Assembly (NCBI GenBank): GCA_032871835.1
Contig: CM065299.1
Coordinates: 27,669,074 to 27,733,073, forward strand
Origin: Dipteronia dyeriana
Taxonomy: Eukaryota > Streptophyta > Magnoliopsida > Sapindales > Sapindaceae
Length of the DNA: 64,000 nucleotides
Reading direction: 5' to 3'
Below the pieces are notes generated by a model. That model ran no database searches, had not been told where the DNA came from, and worked only from the letters and a program-made list of their open reading frames with translations. The position numbers and the translations under genes are program-made. Shown one piece after another: positions 24,758 to 35,853 of the stretch. The first letter of the stretch is position 1; each line of letters starts with the position of its first letter.

Positions 24758-25292
24758 TGTTAGAGATGAGCCTTGTTTATCTTCCTCTGCTCAGTTAGCT
24801 CACAATAACACATCTTACAATAGCAACAACATCTTTACCAATTCAGTTGATAAAATTGGGAGTTATAATCAAGTGAGCAGAAGTTCAACATATCAAGTTG
24901 GTCTTGCTCTGTGTACAAGTATTGGTAAGACAGATCAAAGGTCCATTGTTGATTATACTAAGCTCAGTAAAGATCAAATTGGATATAAAATCAGTTAGAA
25001 GATGACGTGGTAAAATGTTTGTTAGAATCTGTTAATTATTCCTTTGGTCTAACAGAATTAGTTAAGAATGAGTTTTGTGTGAAGAATCTTGATAATATAT
25101 AGATACATTGTCTGCGAAAAAAAATATAAGATTTTGGTAATTCATTTTTCTCAATAACAAGAAGATTGAAAAAATTCTCTAATGGCTGCTTCTTATTCTT
25201 CTTGTTCTCTGTGGCATTTTCTCGAATACCTCGTGTAATATGTCAAACACCTTTTTCTCTTTTTTTCTTTTTTGTTAACTAGCTCTTGACAC
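24758..25292 (+). repeat. 3' LTR of the nested Copia
   Basis: 535 bp, directly after the polypurine tract, with the same TGTTAGAG start as the 5' copy. Confidence 0.92.
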
Positions 25293-26375
25293 ACGTCGTC
25301 GTCCTCACCAGGTCACAGCCGTCTCCAGTTCACTGGTATGTTCCCTCTCATCTCCGTTTGCTATTTTGCTCTTGTCTACTTTGCTCTCATTTGGTTCTTG
25401 TTGGGTGTTCACTATTTTTAAGGGACTTTTGGTGGATTTGGGTGTACCTTGTGGTTTGTGTTGTGGATTCAATTTGAGTGAAAAATCATTGAATAGGTGC
25501 TATAGGCGTGGGAAATCATTGAATGGGTGTTATAGGCATGGGAAATGACAAAATCATTGAATGGGTGTGCTCTGTTTTAGCTTGTTCTGCTATGTTTCTC
25601 TTTGAATATGATGTTGCTCTTATTGCTTAATCGGATTCAAATTGGTTTGCCTATTGGACGTTGAATGTGCTTGTTGCTTAATGGGTGTTCTAAGTCTGCT
25701 CAATCATTGAATGAGTGTCAAATTGTTCTAGCTTGTTGCTTAATGGGTGTCAAATTGTTTAGCTTGTTACTTAATCGTTGAATGTGCTTGGTCAGCTCAT
25801 GTGCTTGACTGTTATAGTGTTATTGATAAGAAAGAATTTGGGTGAGAAGAAGAAGAAAGAAGAACACTGCTTGCTCTGTTTTTTGTGGTTATTTATGGAA
25901 GTAGGCTGATGCTTTCTTTGACTTGTGGTTGTTTTGTGTTCATGCTTACTCAGTCTTCTGTTGTAGTTGGTCTCCCTGTTTAGACGATTGTTTGCAAGGT
26001 GTTTCTACCTTCCCTTTGTAACTCGTTGGGCCTTTGATTGCAAGGTTGAATGATTGTGTTTTTATGTTTGGATTTGGATTGGCTTGTGATTGCATTTGGA
26101 TGGATGTTTGGAGATTTGGATTGGTTTATGAGTGGATTTTTATTGGAAATTTGGCATTTGTAGATTTGGAAAGAATATTCTTTGGATTTGATAATTGGGG
26201 ATTTGAATTGGTTTATGATTGGATTTGGGAAAAAATGTGTTGGAAATAATTTTCTTTGGAGTTCTAATTGGAATTTGTTTGTAATTGAGTTTTCCGATTA
26301 ATCTCTGACTAATCGATCTAAACGTTAGGTGATGGGTCTCCGCCCGACTAATGTCTAGCGTTTACTAGAACACTA

Positions 26376-28447
26376 GATAAATCATCATTAATATGTATTC
26401 ATCCATAGTTTGACACCTCACTTGTCACATGTGTTGAGATGAAAAAATATGGGATTTAAAGTGAGATGTTTAAAAATATTCTTTCGGAAAATATACTCTC
26501 ATAACATGTATAGAGATTTGCAATGTTAATCAATTAAAAGAGATTTCTTGAATTCTTTTTAAATGTCTATTTGAAAGTAGGTTAAATAGCTAAACAATTT
26601 TGGAAATATTAAATCTATCAATTTCCAAAAAAAAAAAAATCATTTTTTTATACAAAATTACCTTTTATGAATTTCCGCTGTTTGAAAACCAAAATCAGAT
26701 AAAAAAAATGTGATCTCAACTTTTCATATTAATAAATTTATTAAAAAAATAAAAGTAAAATAGTTTAAAATAAAATAGAAGGATATTTGTGTCACTTCAG
26801 TTGTAAAAATTAACAAGAATATACGATTTTTGGGGGAGGAATAAAAATAGAAAATCATTTTTTTTTCTTGGTTATTTAAAACTTATATATTTTTTCAAAT
26901 TTGAACTAGGAGTCACAGTCAGGGAGGTTTCGATATGTACTATGCTTTTGGAAATTGGAACCATCTCACCCACATATTTGTATGACAAATATTGCATCAT
27001 GTGATCATGATTTCTAAAAAAAAATCGTACTTGTGAACATTAATTAGATATCAGTCGCTCTCGTGCAGGTTGTTGTACAAAATTTAAAAATATTCATAAT
27101 CGAACGAGTCTATTATAAAATAATTTATACGGAGTACGAGGTCGATCCTACGAGGATTAATGAAAAACTAATCGAATCTAAATTTTAATATAATCATAAT
27201 CTAGTTAACGAAAGATGAATTTTGAATTAATTAACACTAAAAACTAAATTAGCAGGCAACTAAAATCAAAACTAAACTAAATAACTAAAATTATAAACTG
27301 TACTCAATGGAAAAAAAGTCAGAGGTTCGGAATCCGCTATTATCAATACTGTAATGTTTTACTATTCAAATTATTAACTCCTAGAATTCTGAGTGGTAAT
27401 TTAGAAATCAATCCAATGCTTTTGTCAATTATGTTCTTAAAAATTAATCTTTTGTAAAAATTTTATTCCAATTGACTTAATATAAAAGACCCAAGTATCA
27501 CATGTGATCCGATATTTGAAAAACATATAATCAAGATTCTTAATTTAAACATTAAAACACAAAGACCGATTAATAAAATCAGTCGTAACTATCAAAAATA
27601 CTTGATATTAAAAGTGAAACAATTTAATAAATATCGATAAATGAAAATCAAGAATTATAAACATTAAAACCGATTTAGGAATTATAATGAATAGCAAAAC
27701 AATTGCAATATCAAATAGGATTCATCATATACGGGGTAAAATAAATTAGAAACTCATGGCAAAAGCAAGAACATAAATTATATTAAAACCCGGCATGATT
27801 CCATCTGGGATACTCCTAATTTGCAACTGAAATTCAGTGCAGACACCAAGCACAGCTCCGTCTTGCCTTCTTCCAAGCTTCACGCTCCAAATCCCTTTTC
27901 TTTTCTTCCACTGCTACGCCACCATCAGCTCCCAAATATCTCTGTTTCTTCTTCAAAACGAACGCACCCCTTGCTTTTTGTCTCTTTTAATTGCTGCGCC
28001 ACCTCCACCTGTTTTCTTCCTCACGAACGCTTTTTTATTCGGCACAAAGAGGGATTTTTTTTATATTGCTTCAGATGCCCTCCTCCTCTTCCATCGCGGT
28101 CCTCTCAAAGATATAGGGAGGTCAATTCATAATTTTATCTAATTGGGCCACGTGAATGTCTTTAAAATTGTGATCCATGTCTTCATGCAGCCCAATTTAA
28201 TTTGACTTAAACTTTTCCTTATGTGGTCCAGACTTCACACGTGCACACTTTGACTTTGGGGCTTTTTGATTTCTCTCTTTTTGACTTGGGTTTGAACTGA
28301 CTTGAACTTTGGATCGGACTCGATTTGAATTTGCTTTTAGGTCTAAAATATCTTCTATTGATCCAAGACAAGTAATCATAATAACTACTCCAATATAATT
28401 TTGATTCAAATAATTGTTAGTCGGTTAGAGGATCTTTTTAATTATCT
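26376..28447. other. Upstream intergenic part of unit 1, with an unshared block at 27071-28401
   Basis: 26376-27070 is collinear with 55035-55762 of unit 2. 27071-28401 has no counterpart there. It includes a segment near 27135 of a type often seen in plant LTRs (GAGGTCGATCC) and a Pro/Ser/His-rich ORF pair (27821-28142) that I do not recognise. It may be a solo LTR or decayed element, but no clean ends or TSD were found. Confidence 0.4.
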
Positions 28448-28463
28448 CCGGCTTACATCTTTT

Positions 28464-28682
28464 TTTTTTTTGTTTACACCATCCGGTTTTCGGGTGGGGC
28501 GGATCCACCATACGGTGCAATCGATTCTGTCCATGCCCCGACTAATCCGGACTCGCACCGGGTCGGCCCACTAAGGAGTAAAGTGCTACCAATATATGTA
28601 GCTCCGTTCACAAATGGGTTGAACCCACGACCTTGCTTAAGGGATGAGAGCGCCGAACCACTCACACCAACACATGATTGGT
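28464..28682 (-). mobile_element. tRNA-derived SINE, full length
   Basis: About 219 bp, read on minus. Near its 5' end is a box-A-like TGGTGTGAGTGG (plus 28658-28669), and 33 bp later a box-B-like GGTTCAACCCA (plus 28615-28625), the internal RNA polymerase III promoter of tRNA-derived SINEs. It ends in an A-run (plus poly-T, about 28460-28471). A 16-bp target duplication CCGGCTTACATCTTTT / CCGGCTTATATCTTTT (28448-28463 and 28683-28698) differs at one base. The paralogous site in unit 2 (near 57050) has one copy and no insert. Family name not determined. Confidence 0.85.
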
Positions 28683-29653
28683 CCGGCTTATATCTTTTGA
28701 TGTTGTTGATTGTCACTATTTTTTGCATGCCATATTAATATGGCCGGGAGCAGTGGTTATGACTGACCAACCACACACAATAATAATTATAATAAAAGTA
28801 CGAGGCATTTAATTAGAAATTTATATGTTAAAATTTGGTGTTTCTTTTCCTTGAAGGATTACCGGTGTTTCTGCAATGTTTGGGTGAAATATTATGATTT
28901 AATTATACCAAATTAGCGTGGTCATGGTGTGAATTAATATATGATGATGAACGGATGATCCCTCCACCTATGAGTTTGACTTGGGTTGGCAATGGCATAT
29001 AAGTCATAAATGAATTGCCACCGGTCATTAATACCATCATCGTGCATATCTCATCTGTTTCTGGTTTCTACACAAATTGGTTTTGGGCAACGAGTTGTTG
29101 CCGGCCTGAATGCCTTGTGTTAGTGAATATAATTTTTTTTTTCCATAAGACTATAACCACCGATTATAAAAGAGTAATGTTATATATCACACCTAGAATC
29201 ATACCTCATCCATCACAAAGATATCAGTTGATGAGCGGATACTCCCTTTAACATCTTTTCCATTTTTATTTATTTATTTATTAAAAAAAAAGTGAAATTT
29301 TGGAGAAAAATATGGCATCTTAACCTCTTTAAAACAGAAAATTACTAAGAAAACATATATCCTCAAAACCATGTTTTTAATTTTTTTGTACAAGAAAAGT
29401 ACCGAAACATTATTTTTTTTCTTGGAAAATGAATAGTGATGTCGGTAACAGCACGCTACTGTTAGTGAGGCACCAAGGTGGCTTTGCCGCCTTGCCGGGA
29501 CACGCACTACCTGTGGTGCACTCAAGCGGCACCGTCTTCGGACAGCATTATTGGTTGACAAAGTTAGGAGGAGAAGCATGGTCGGCCGAAGGTGGGGGAA
29601 AAGAGAGGAGTGTTTTTATTTTGAGGTATACAGGTAATTAACTGTTAACTTTT

Positions 29654-30432
29654 GGAGAGAAAATAAAAAATAGTCATCAAACATTAAACTTTCGTTAGTA
29701 ACCAAACTTTAATGGTTAATAACCACTTTTATTAATAAAAAATCAGTATATATCTATAAATTATAAAAGTACCCCTAAACTTAGCTTATTTTTTAAAAAT
29801 CTGGAACCAAACTTGAAATCATAACTAAAATCTAGAACCAAACTTGAAATCATGACTAAAAACTTGAAATCACGACTAAAATTTGAAATCTTGCCTAAAA
29901 ACTTAAAATTTTGATTAAATTGAAACGTTGAAACTTGAATCTTGACTAAATTGAAATGTTGAAACTTGAAATATTTCCCTTATTCTTCTTCCTCAAATTA
30001 GGTTTAGGTTTTTCTTCCCCTTTTTGTTCTATAGATCACAACACCGGTGGAGGGGAGCTCGACGGCACTGCTGGATGGTCGTGAAGCCTAGGCGAAGCAC
30101 AACGGCATGCCAACAATGTCGTGTAAGAGAGAGGAGAGGAGAGGAGAGGAGAGAGAGATGGGGGGTTGGACGGTCGTGAAGCCCAGGCGAATGGCGACAA
30201 TGACATGACGGCGACGACGACATGACGGCGGCACGACGGCAATGTCACTTGAGAGAGGAGAGGAGAGAGAAAGAAAGAGAAAAAAAGTGTGTGTGCATGA
30301 GTGTGTTTGGAGATGATTTTTATATTATGACATTTAAATAATTTCTCAAAAAAGAGGTTATTAACAATTAAATTTTCGTTTATGGTTACAAATAAAATTT
30401 CCATGTTGTATGTTGCTATTTTCAATATTTCC
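29654..30432. mobile_element. Mutator-like (MULE) non-autonomous element candidate
   Basis: Unit 2 lacks about 780 bp at the equivalent point (near 57855). The insert has imperfect inverted ends of about 75 bp (left around AAACTTTCGTTAGTAACCAA, right the inverse of AATTTTCGTTTATGGTTACA) and a degenerate 9-bp flanking repeat GTTAACTTT / ACTAAATTT (6 of 9). Long inverted ends plus a 9-bp target site point to Mutator-like elements. A GC-rich interior (30030-30260) contains GGTCGTGAAGCC twice and could be captured host sequence. Confidence 0.55.
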
Positions 30433-30592
30433 ACTAAATTTTTATATATGATTAAAAATAAAAGTGTAACTTTTAAAGACTATGTTTTCTCCTATTATTT
30501 TCCAATGTTTTACATTCCCTTTTACATTAAAGTATTCAGATTTCAAAAAGAGAAGAATAAAGTGAACCAAACCCCAACCCACATTTTACATT

Positions 30593-30911
30593 CCACATGC
30601 TGGATCCCTGGCATGGACTTATATATGTTCTTTTTTGGAAATAGACTTATCAATGTTTTTTTAAGAAAGAAACTTATTAATGTTTTAATTGTTTGAAAAG
30701 TTGCTATTTTTGGTTTTATTTTTTATATATATATCTCCGTTAAGTCGCAAAAACATTATTAAACTGGATAAGTGATCTTCACTACCAAGCTACCTTTTGA
30801 TAAGTTGCTTTCGGTGCTTCCAAAGGATACCCAAAATTTAATGTTCTTCAAAGGCAAAAAAGAACACAGAGATTGATCTTGTCTGATTACCAAATTTCAT
30901 GCAAGAATTTA
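30593..30911. other. Sequence upstream of BAHD-like copy 1, absent from copy 2
   Basis: About 320 bp present only in unit 1, ending exactly where near-identity with unit 2 begins (30912 = 58011). No ORF or element ends recognised. Confidence 0.5.
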
Positions 30912-31205
30912 AACTCCTCCAGTACATTAGCTAGGTATACCAAAGCACGACGATCTTTACAAATACTATCTAATACCACAAATTGAAAATCCAACTGTGT
31001 TTCTTTAATAAAAAAGTCAAGTTCAACAATTTCTTTGAACTATAATCTTTTTATGAAGTATCATTATAAAATTTTGAAATTTAGAGGAAAATATGATCTA
31101 TAAACCAGGGCCACAACTTCATTAATGTGATTGTGACGAGCCTACCAATAGTAAATAAGTTGTATTTTTTAAAATGAATCAATGATGGTGGCATGAAACA
31201 ATAAT

Positions 31206-31256
31206 TTACTATAAATATATAGTAATACGATACCAAGCATTCAACTTGTCCACACG
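31206..31256 (+). promoter_or_regulatory. TATA-like box and short leader of BAHD-like copy 1
   Basis: CTATAAATATATAG (31210-31223) lies about 35-45 bp upstream of the ATG at 31257. If it is the TATA box, the leader would be very short. The same sequence precedes copy 2. Confidence 0.4.
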
Positions 31257-32582
31257 ATGGTATATGGTGATAAACCTTTGATCCCCAATGTTGAAATTGA
31301 AGCCGTGCTAACTGTGACACCATTCAAGCAGACGGATCCACGGCAGACACGTCGAGTGTTGGTGACAGATCCCGTTGGTTCGGGGATTTTCTGTAGATGT
31401 CTCAACATAGTTGTCTACTACAAGAAGGTGGCGGAGGAGGATTCCGGTTGGATAGTGGCCGGGTGGATTAAGGAGTCACTAGGGAGAGTTTTGGCAGATC
31501 AACCTATGCTTAGTGGAAGGCTGAGAAGAACAAGTAGTGAAGATATTGGTGAGTTAGAAATTGTGTCTAATGATAGTGGTGTCAGGCTCATTGAAGCCAA
31601 GATTCCTATAACTCTGTCACAGTTTCTTGATCATCAGTTGAAGGAAACTAGTGAAGAATCTGACGCTCTGTTTGTTTTTTGGAATGATGTTGATGACCAA
31701 AATCCTCAGTTCTCTCCACTGTTTTATCTTCAGGTAAAGTACATATTTATATATCTTGCTAGTGAAGTTTTTTAACTTCACAAATGGTTTCCCATTAATT
31801 GTTTTTATTTTATTTTTAAGTGTTACATAATTTCGGGGGTGGGGGGTCCTTTCAGGGTTTAGCAACCCCGTGGTGTACGTAGATGTGAGGGTATATCTGA
31901 TGACCAACCTCATCTTTTTGATTGCTTTGTTTTGTTTTGTTTGGTTTGTCAGGTGACAAACTTTGAGTGTGGTGGATATTCAATTGGGATCAGTTGCAAT
32001 CTGCTTCTAGCAGACATTCTGTTCAAGGAAAATTTCTTTCAAAAATGGGCTGATGTACACAAAGATATAGTTTCTAAAAGCAACTCACCCAAAAATCCTA
32101 TTTTCTACTTCCCCAATCTCAAAAAAGACGGTTGTAAATCTGCCGATAGCTCTATCAGTTCCAACCAAATCAAAAACAATGACCACACTGTCATATTCAA
32201 CATTACTGATGAGAATCTTTATAGTTTGGACAAGGAATCAGACAAACAAATCATCTTGGCCAGTGTTGAAGAGGTCGAACGCGAGGTTGGTAGCAAGATG
32301 GCATCAAAATTTCCAGTCTATTTGAGAGAGTCCTCTAATAAGATAAAGATTGAGAATTGTACAAAAAATGTTGACCAGGATCAACAGTTGGAGTTAATTA
32401 AGAAGAGTACTCATGAAGTGAGCAGAGGAAGCTGGGATGATTTAGGGGCCAGTGAGGTTGATTTTGGCCAAGGCAAAAAACCAGATCGTGTCACATACTG
32501 GATTGGGTCAATTTCTGATGGAGTAGTGGTGGCAACTCCATCTACTTCTGGACTCAACATTATTGTCTCGGTTCCTACTTAA
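31257..32582 (+). CDS. BAHD-acyltransferase-like protein, copy 1 (two exons, 368 aa)
   Basis: Exons 31257-31733 and 31953-32582. The intron has GT/AG ends and phase 0, and the exons join to 368 codons plus stop. BAHD features: the N-terminal FCRCLNIVVYYKK region, the conserved ESLGRVLADQPMLSGRLRR, and then GYSIGISCNLLLADILF, where the catalytic HxxxD histidine is replaced (LLLAD). A DFGWG-like motif near the C-terminus reads DFGQG, followed by YWIGSISDGVVVATPS. BAHD enzymes normally transfer acyl groups from acyl-CoA using that His and are 420-460 residues long. This one is short and lacks the His, so a non-catalytic role, as proposed for CER2-type members, or a pseudoenzyme is plausible; that is inference. 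The frame is fully open. Its coding sequence appears identical to 58356-59681. Confidence 0.82.
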
Positions 32583-32804
32583 AACAATTAATAATTTATA
32601 TGCTTTCAGGATTTCTTCTAAATTATAAATGATGTTGTGTTCTTTGTAATTTGAGTGATGGTTGTCGACATCAATTGTGACACTTGTTGTATCTTTTTCT
32701 CAATTTGGCCTCCTACTGAAATTTCAGAATTGATAAGTAATAAAGCGTTGCTTTGAAATGAAAGAAAGTTGGTTTGAGTTTTAAGAATCTCATTCTCTCA
32801 TACA

Positions 32805-33206
32805 TTAATCACTGGTTGTATTATTCAGCGTAGTCTTCATTATCTAAAATAAACTGTAGAAATTTGTTTTTGTATGTCTTCAGATACTCTGCACCATTTC
32901 TTATATGGATACATGGCCAATCGAAGTGGGTGGCTTTCAATTCTAGCATTTCTTTGATTCAAATTTGGAGAACATGTCTTTTTTCTTCATTTATGAAAAT
33001 TCAATAATGGAGATATTGGTCCTTTCAAGAAATTTAATGGAGATTTTAGGATAAAATTTGACACTGAATATGTGATTAGTATGTTATTCAAATCCCAAAT
33101 CATATCCCCTATCCAAATCCCAAATTTTTAATTACAAAAATAAAAAACAGTTGATTTTCAGCAAGTTCAATGCATATAACAATTAATTGACTAATTGTAA
33201 TTACAG

Positions 33207-33237
<31 letters not shown>

Positions 33238-33993
33238 CCTTAAATGAAAACATGTGAACAATAATTGCATTATAAAAAGAAGATTTCATAGGATTCAACC
33301 AATTGTCTTGATCGTCGGATATCATTGAGAAATAGAAATCCGTATTTTATAAATATATATATATTATAAACAATATCTATCTATCTAGACCATTTTTTTT
33401 AATGGGGCTGAAAAAAATGATTATAAAACATGCTATAAACACAATTTTATTAATCACTGGTTGTATTATTCGGCGTAGTCTTCATTATGTAAAATAAACT
33501 GTAGATATTTGTTTTTGTATATCTTCAGATACTCTGCTCCTTTTCTTATATGGATACATGGCCAATCGAAGTGGGTGGCTTTCAATTCTAGCATTTCTTT
33601 GATTCAAATTTAGAAAACATGTCTTTTTTCTTCATTTATGAAGATTCAATAATGGAGATGTTGGTCGTTTAACAAAAATATAATGGAGATTTTGGGATAA
33701 AATCTAACACCGAATGTGTCAGTTGATTTTCAGCAAATTCAACGCATACAACAACTAATTAACTAATTGTAATTACATATATATATATATATATGAAAAC
33801 AAGTGAACAATAATTGCTTTATAAAAAGAAGATTTCATAGGATTCAACTAATTATCTTGATGGTCGGATATCAATGAGAAACAGTATTTATCTATCTAGA
33901 CAATTTATAAACAGTATTTATCTATCTAGACAATTTTTTTTTAATGGGAGGCTGAAAAAAATGATTATAAAACATGCTATAAACACAATTTTA
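32805..33993. repeat. Partial tandem duplication downstream of BAHD-like copy 1
   Basis: 32805-33449 (645 bp) is repeated, diverged, as 33450-33993 (544 bp). Both start TTAATCACTGGTTG and end GCTATAAACACAATTTTA. Unit 2 has only one such unit (about 59904-60620), nearly identical to the first. Both carry an AT microsatellite. Confidence 0.85.
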
Positions 33994-34174
33994 ATATAAA
34001 TATAAGAAATACGTCAATCAAACGATACAATACTCACATATTCCCATATAAGTACCTATTAGGACAGTTTAGACTAATTCGATTTCAAATATAATCCGTC
34101 AAAATACCGAAACCCTGGTTCCCGTATTTTAAGTACAAAAATTTAGTTTAAATTAGATTAAGATAACAAGTGTA

Positions 34175-35002
34175 GAGCTCGTTTTGTGTGCAGGATATGA
34201 TATGATTATTTTTTATGGAATTGGATTGGATTGGATTGGATTGGATTGGATTGGATTGGATTTATTGAGATGATGTGTTTGGTGTTGTATGAGATTGGAT
34301 TAAAATAATATTGTCTCTTGTTTGGTGTGTTATGGGATTGGAAAAAAAAATATGATAAAAAAGGTGTGAAATTTATTAATATAAATTAAATTAAATAATT
34401 TTAGATAAATTAATTATTTAATTTATAAAAAATAAATAAAAGATTTAAAAATTAATATTAAAGAAAATAACATTTTTAATTAATATTTAATATTTTAAAA
34501 ATATTTTTAAATAAATATAAAATTTTAGAATTAAATTAAAAAATTAAAAGAAGAAGAATTTAAAAAACAACATGGGACTAAATAGTCCCACCTCATCCGG
34601 ATAAAATGGTTGTACAGAATTGGACCGGTTAAAAAAATTATTTAAAGTAAAGTTTGAAAAAAAATTAAATTTAAATTGTTCATTTCAAAATAATTAAAAT
34701 ATTTAAAACCATTTAAAAAAATATTTATTTTTATTTGTTAATAATGGAAATTATTATTTTAAATGTTTGAAATAATCCATTTTACTAACAATTAAAATAT
34801 GTTTATATTTTAATTACTTAAAAAAGTAAGTTGAAAAGATTAAAAAATAATTATAAAGTGGTGGAACCAAAATTAGTCCCACATATGTGTGATAAGTTGG
34901 TTGTATGGGATTATTTTAATTCCATTCCATGCAACCAACAAACATGAAAGATGCGACTAAAATTAGTCATACCCTATCTCATCACATGCACCAAACATAC
35001 CT
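34175..35002. mobile_element. MITE-like element shared by both duplicated units (copy 1)
   Basis: Left end AGCTCGTTTTGTGTG and inverted right end AGGTATGTTTGGTGC are imperfect inverted repeats. In the unit 2 copy (60800-61644) they are flanked by TTA on both sides. Because both units carry it, the insertion predates the duplication. A GGATT pentamer run lies at about 34222-34262. Superfamily uncertain (PIF/Harbinger-like). Confidence 0.4.
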
Positions 35003-35853
35003 TTAGGTGATGTTTGGTTACCATGATGAAATGGTAATTGGAATGAAAATGATAATGGAATAGAGGAAAGGAAAAGAAAACTTTTTTTTTTGTTAGGACT
35101 TTAGAATTAGTTTCTAAATCAGTATTATTTTGTTTAGATAACAACCGAATAGAATGGAATTAATTATATTTTGATCAAAATATCCTCAATTATAAAAAAT
35201 TTATAATAACATGACATGTTATAGATAATAATAATAAAATATAAAAGTATATATAATATATTAAAAATATTATATATTTTATATATATTTATACTATATT
35301 ATTATAAATATATATTAAATATATAATATTTGTTAACAACCTTTTTTGACAAGGATTTAAAGAAGAATTTTCCATCAGACTGACTCTTGATAGGACATGG
35401 ATCACGACCATCATAATTCCTCAGTATCGGGAAACATCGATTCCATGATCTAAAAAATGACATTTTTTTAGTGGGAATAGAAGAAAATAACCTTTCATAT
35501 GATTGAAAGAGCGAAATTGTCAAATTTTTAATAGCAGCATTTGTTCTAAATTTCTAATAACCGATTTCCTGTTGAACTGAAACATATTTATCATTTGTTT
35601 TTTATGTTTGACACAGATCGGAGTAGGGTTTTGAAGGAACCTAGCAAGCATTTTCAAAAGTAAATTAAGTATGTATTTATTAGATCAATTTTCAACGTCA
35701 TTGGTATATTAATTTTACCAGTCGTACTACATAGTAGTAGATATTAAAGAGATTGTTGAGTTGCATTTCATCATATGTTTATGCAGTATTCAGTGATTAC
35801 TTATAACATTTTCTTTTTTGAAATCTGATATGGGATGAGTCGAGGGTCTTTTA

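Larger units (their letters stand above)
19747..25292 (+). mobile_element. Ty1/copia LTR retrotransposon nested in the hAT element, degenerate
   Basis: LTRs at 19747-20282 and 24758-25292 (about 536 bp, well over 90% alike by eye) with ends TGTTAGAG and TTGACACA. The flanking target copies are CGCCG (19742-19746) and CGTCG (25293-25297). The primer site TGTATCAGAGCC (20283-20294) matches initiator tRNA-Met, and the polypurine tract GCTTGAGGGGGCA (24745-24757) abuts the 3' LTR. Order is gag, protease, integrase, RT, RNase H, hence Copia. A short element with short LTRs and a DADWASC-type RNase H suggests the Ale/Retrofit lineage (inference). In-frame stops and frameshifts throughout. Confidence 0.92.
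19414..26375. mobile_element. hAT-like DNA transposon (non-autonomous), split by a Copia element
   Basis: 14-bp terminal inverted repeats TAGTGTTCTAGTAA at both ends, with 8-bp target duplications GATAAATT (19406-19413) and GATAAATC (26376-26383). Subterminal ATTAATCG / GACTAATCG motifs appear on both sides, as in plant hAT elements. The paralogous position in unit 2 (about 55050) has a single GATAAATT followed directly by ATCATTAAT, a clean empty site. Without the Copia the element is about 1.4 kb. Its right part is T/G-rich with repeats of CATTGAATGGGTGT (25480-25760) and shows no transposase. The short ORFs at 25286-25548 and 26034-26249 look incidental. Confidence 0.85.
18884..35456. repeat. 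Unit 1 of a tandem segmental duplication
   Basis: The unit starts with sequence around GTGGGAATAAAAGAAAATGA that recurs at about 35465 and 62085, and its contents are collinear with 35457-62069 once insertions are removed (about 9.6 kb versus 8.6 kb). Shared landmarks are the 18.9-19.4 kb block, 26.4-27.07 kb, 28.7-29.64 kb, the BAHD-like gene and 34-35.4 kb. Identity is roughly 90% by eye except around the gene, where it is almost complete. The 18884 boundary is where similarity to the other two unit starts ends. Confidence 0.85.

Noticed and set aside
28464..28682. Possible tRNA gene from box A and box B
   Set aside because: No cloverleaf closes; an A-tail and a 16-bp target duplication show a SINE.
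30029..30434. 132-codon minus-strand ORF with His/Ser/Leu-rich sequence
   Set aside because: It comes from GA-rich simple repeats inside the MULE-like insert; no conserved features.
31617..31913. 98-codon minus-strand ORF over the BAHD-like intron (also at 58716-59012)
   Set aside because: Shadow of exon 1 and the intron; splice sites and BAHD motifs support the plus-strand gene.
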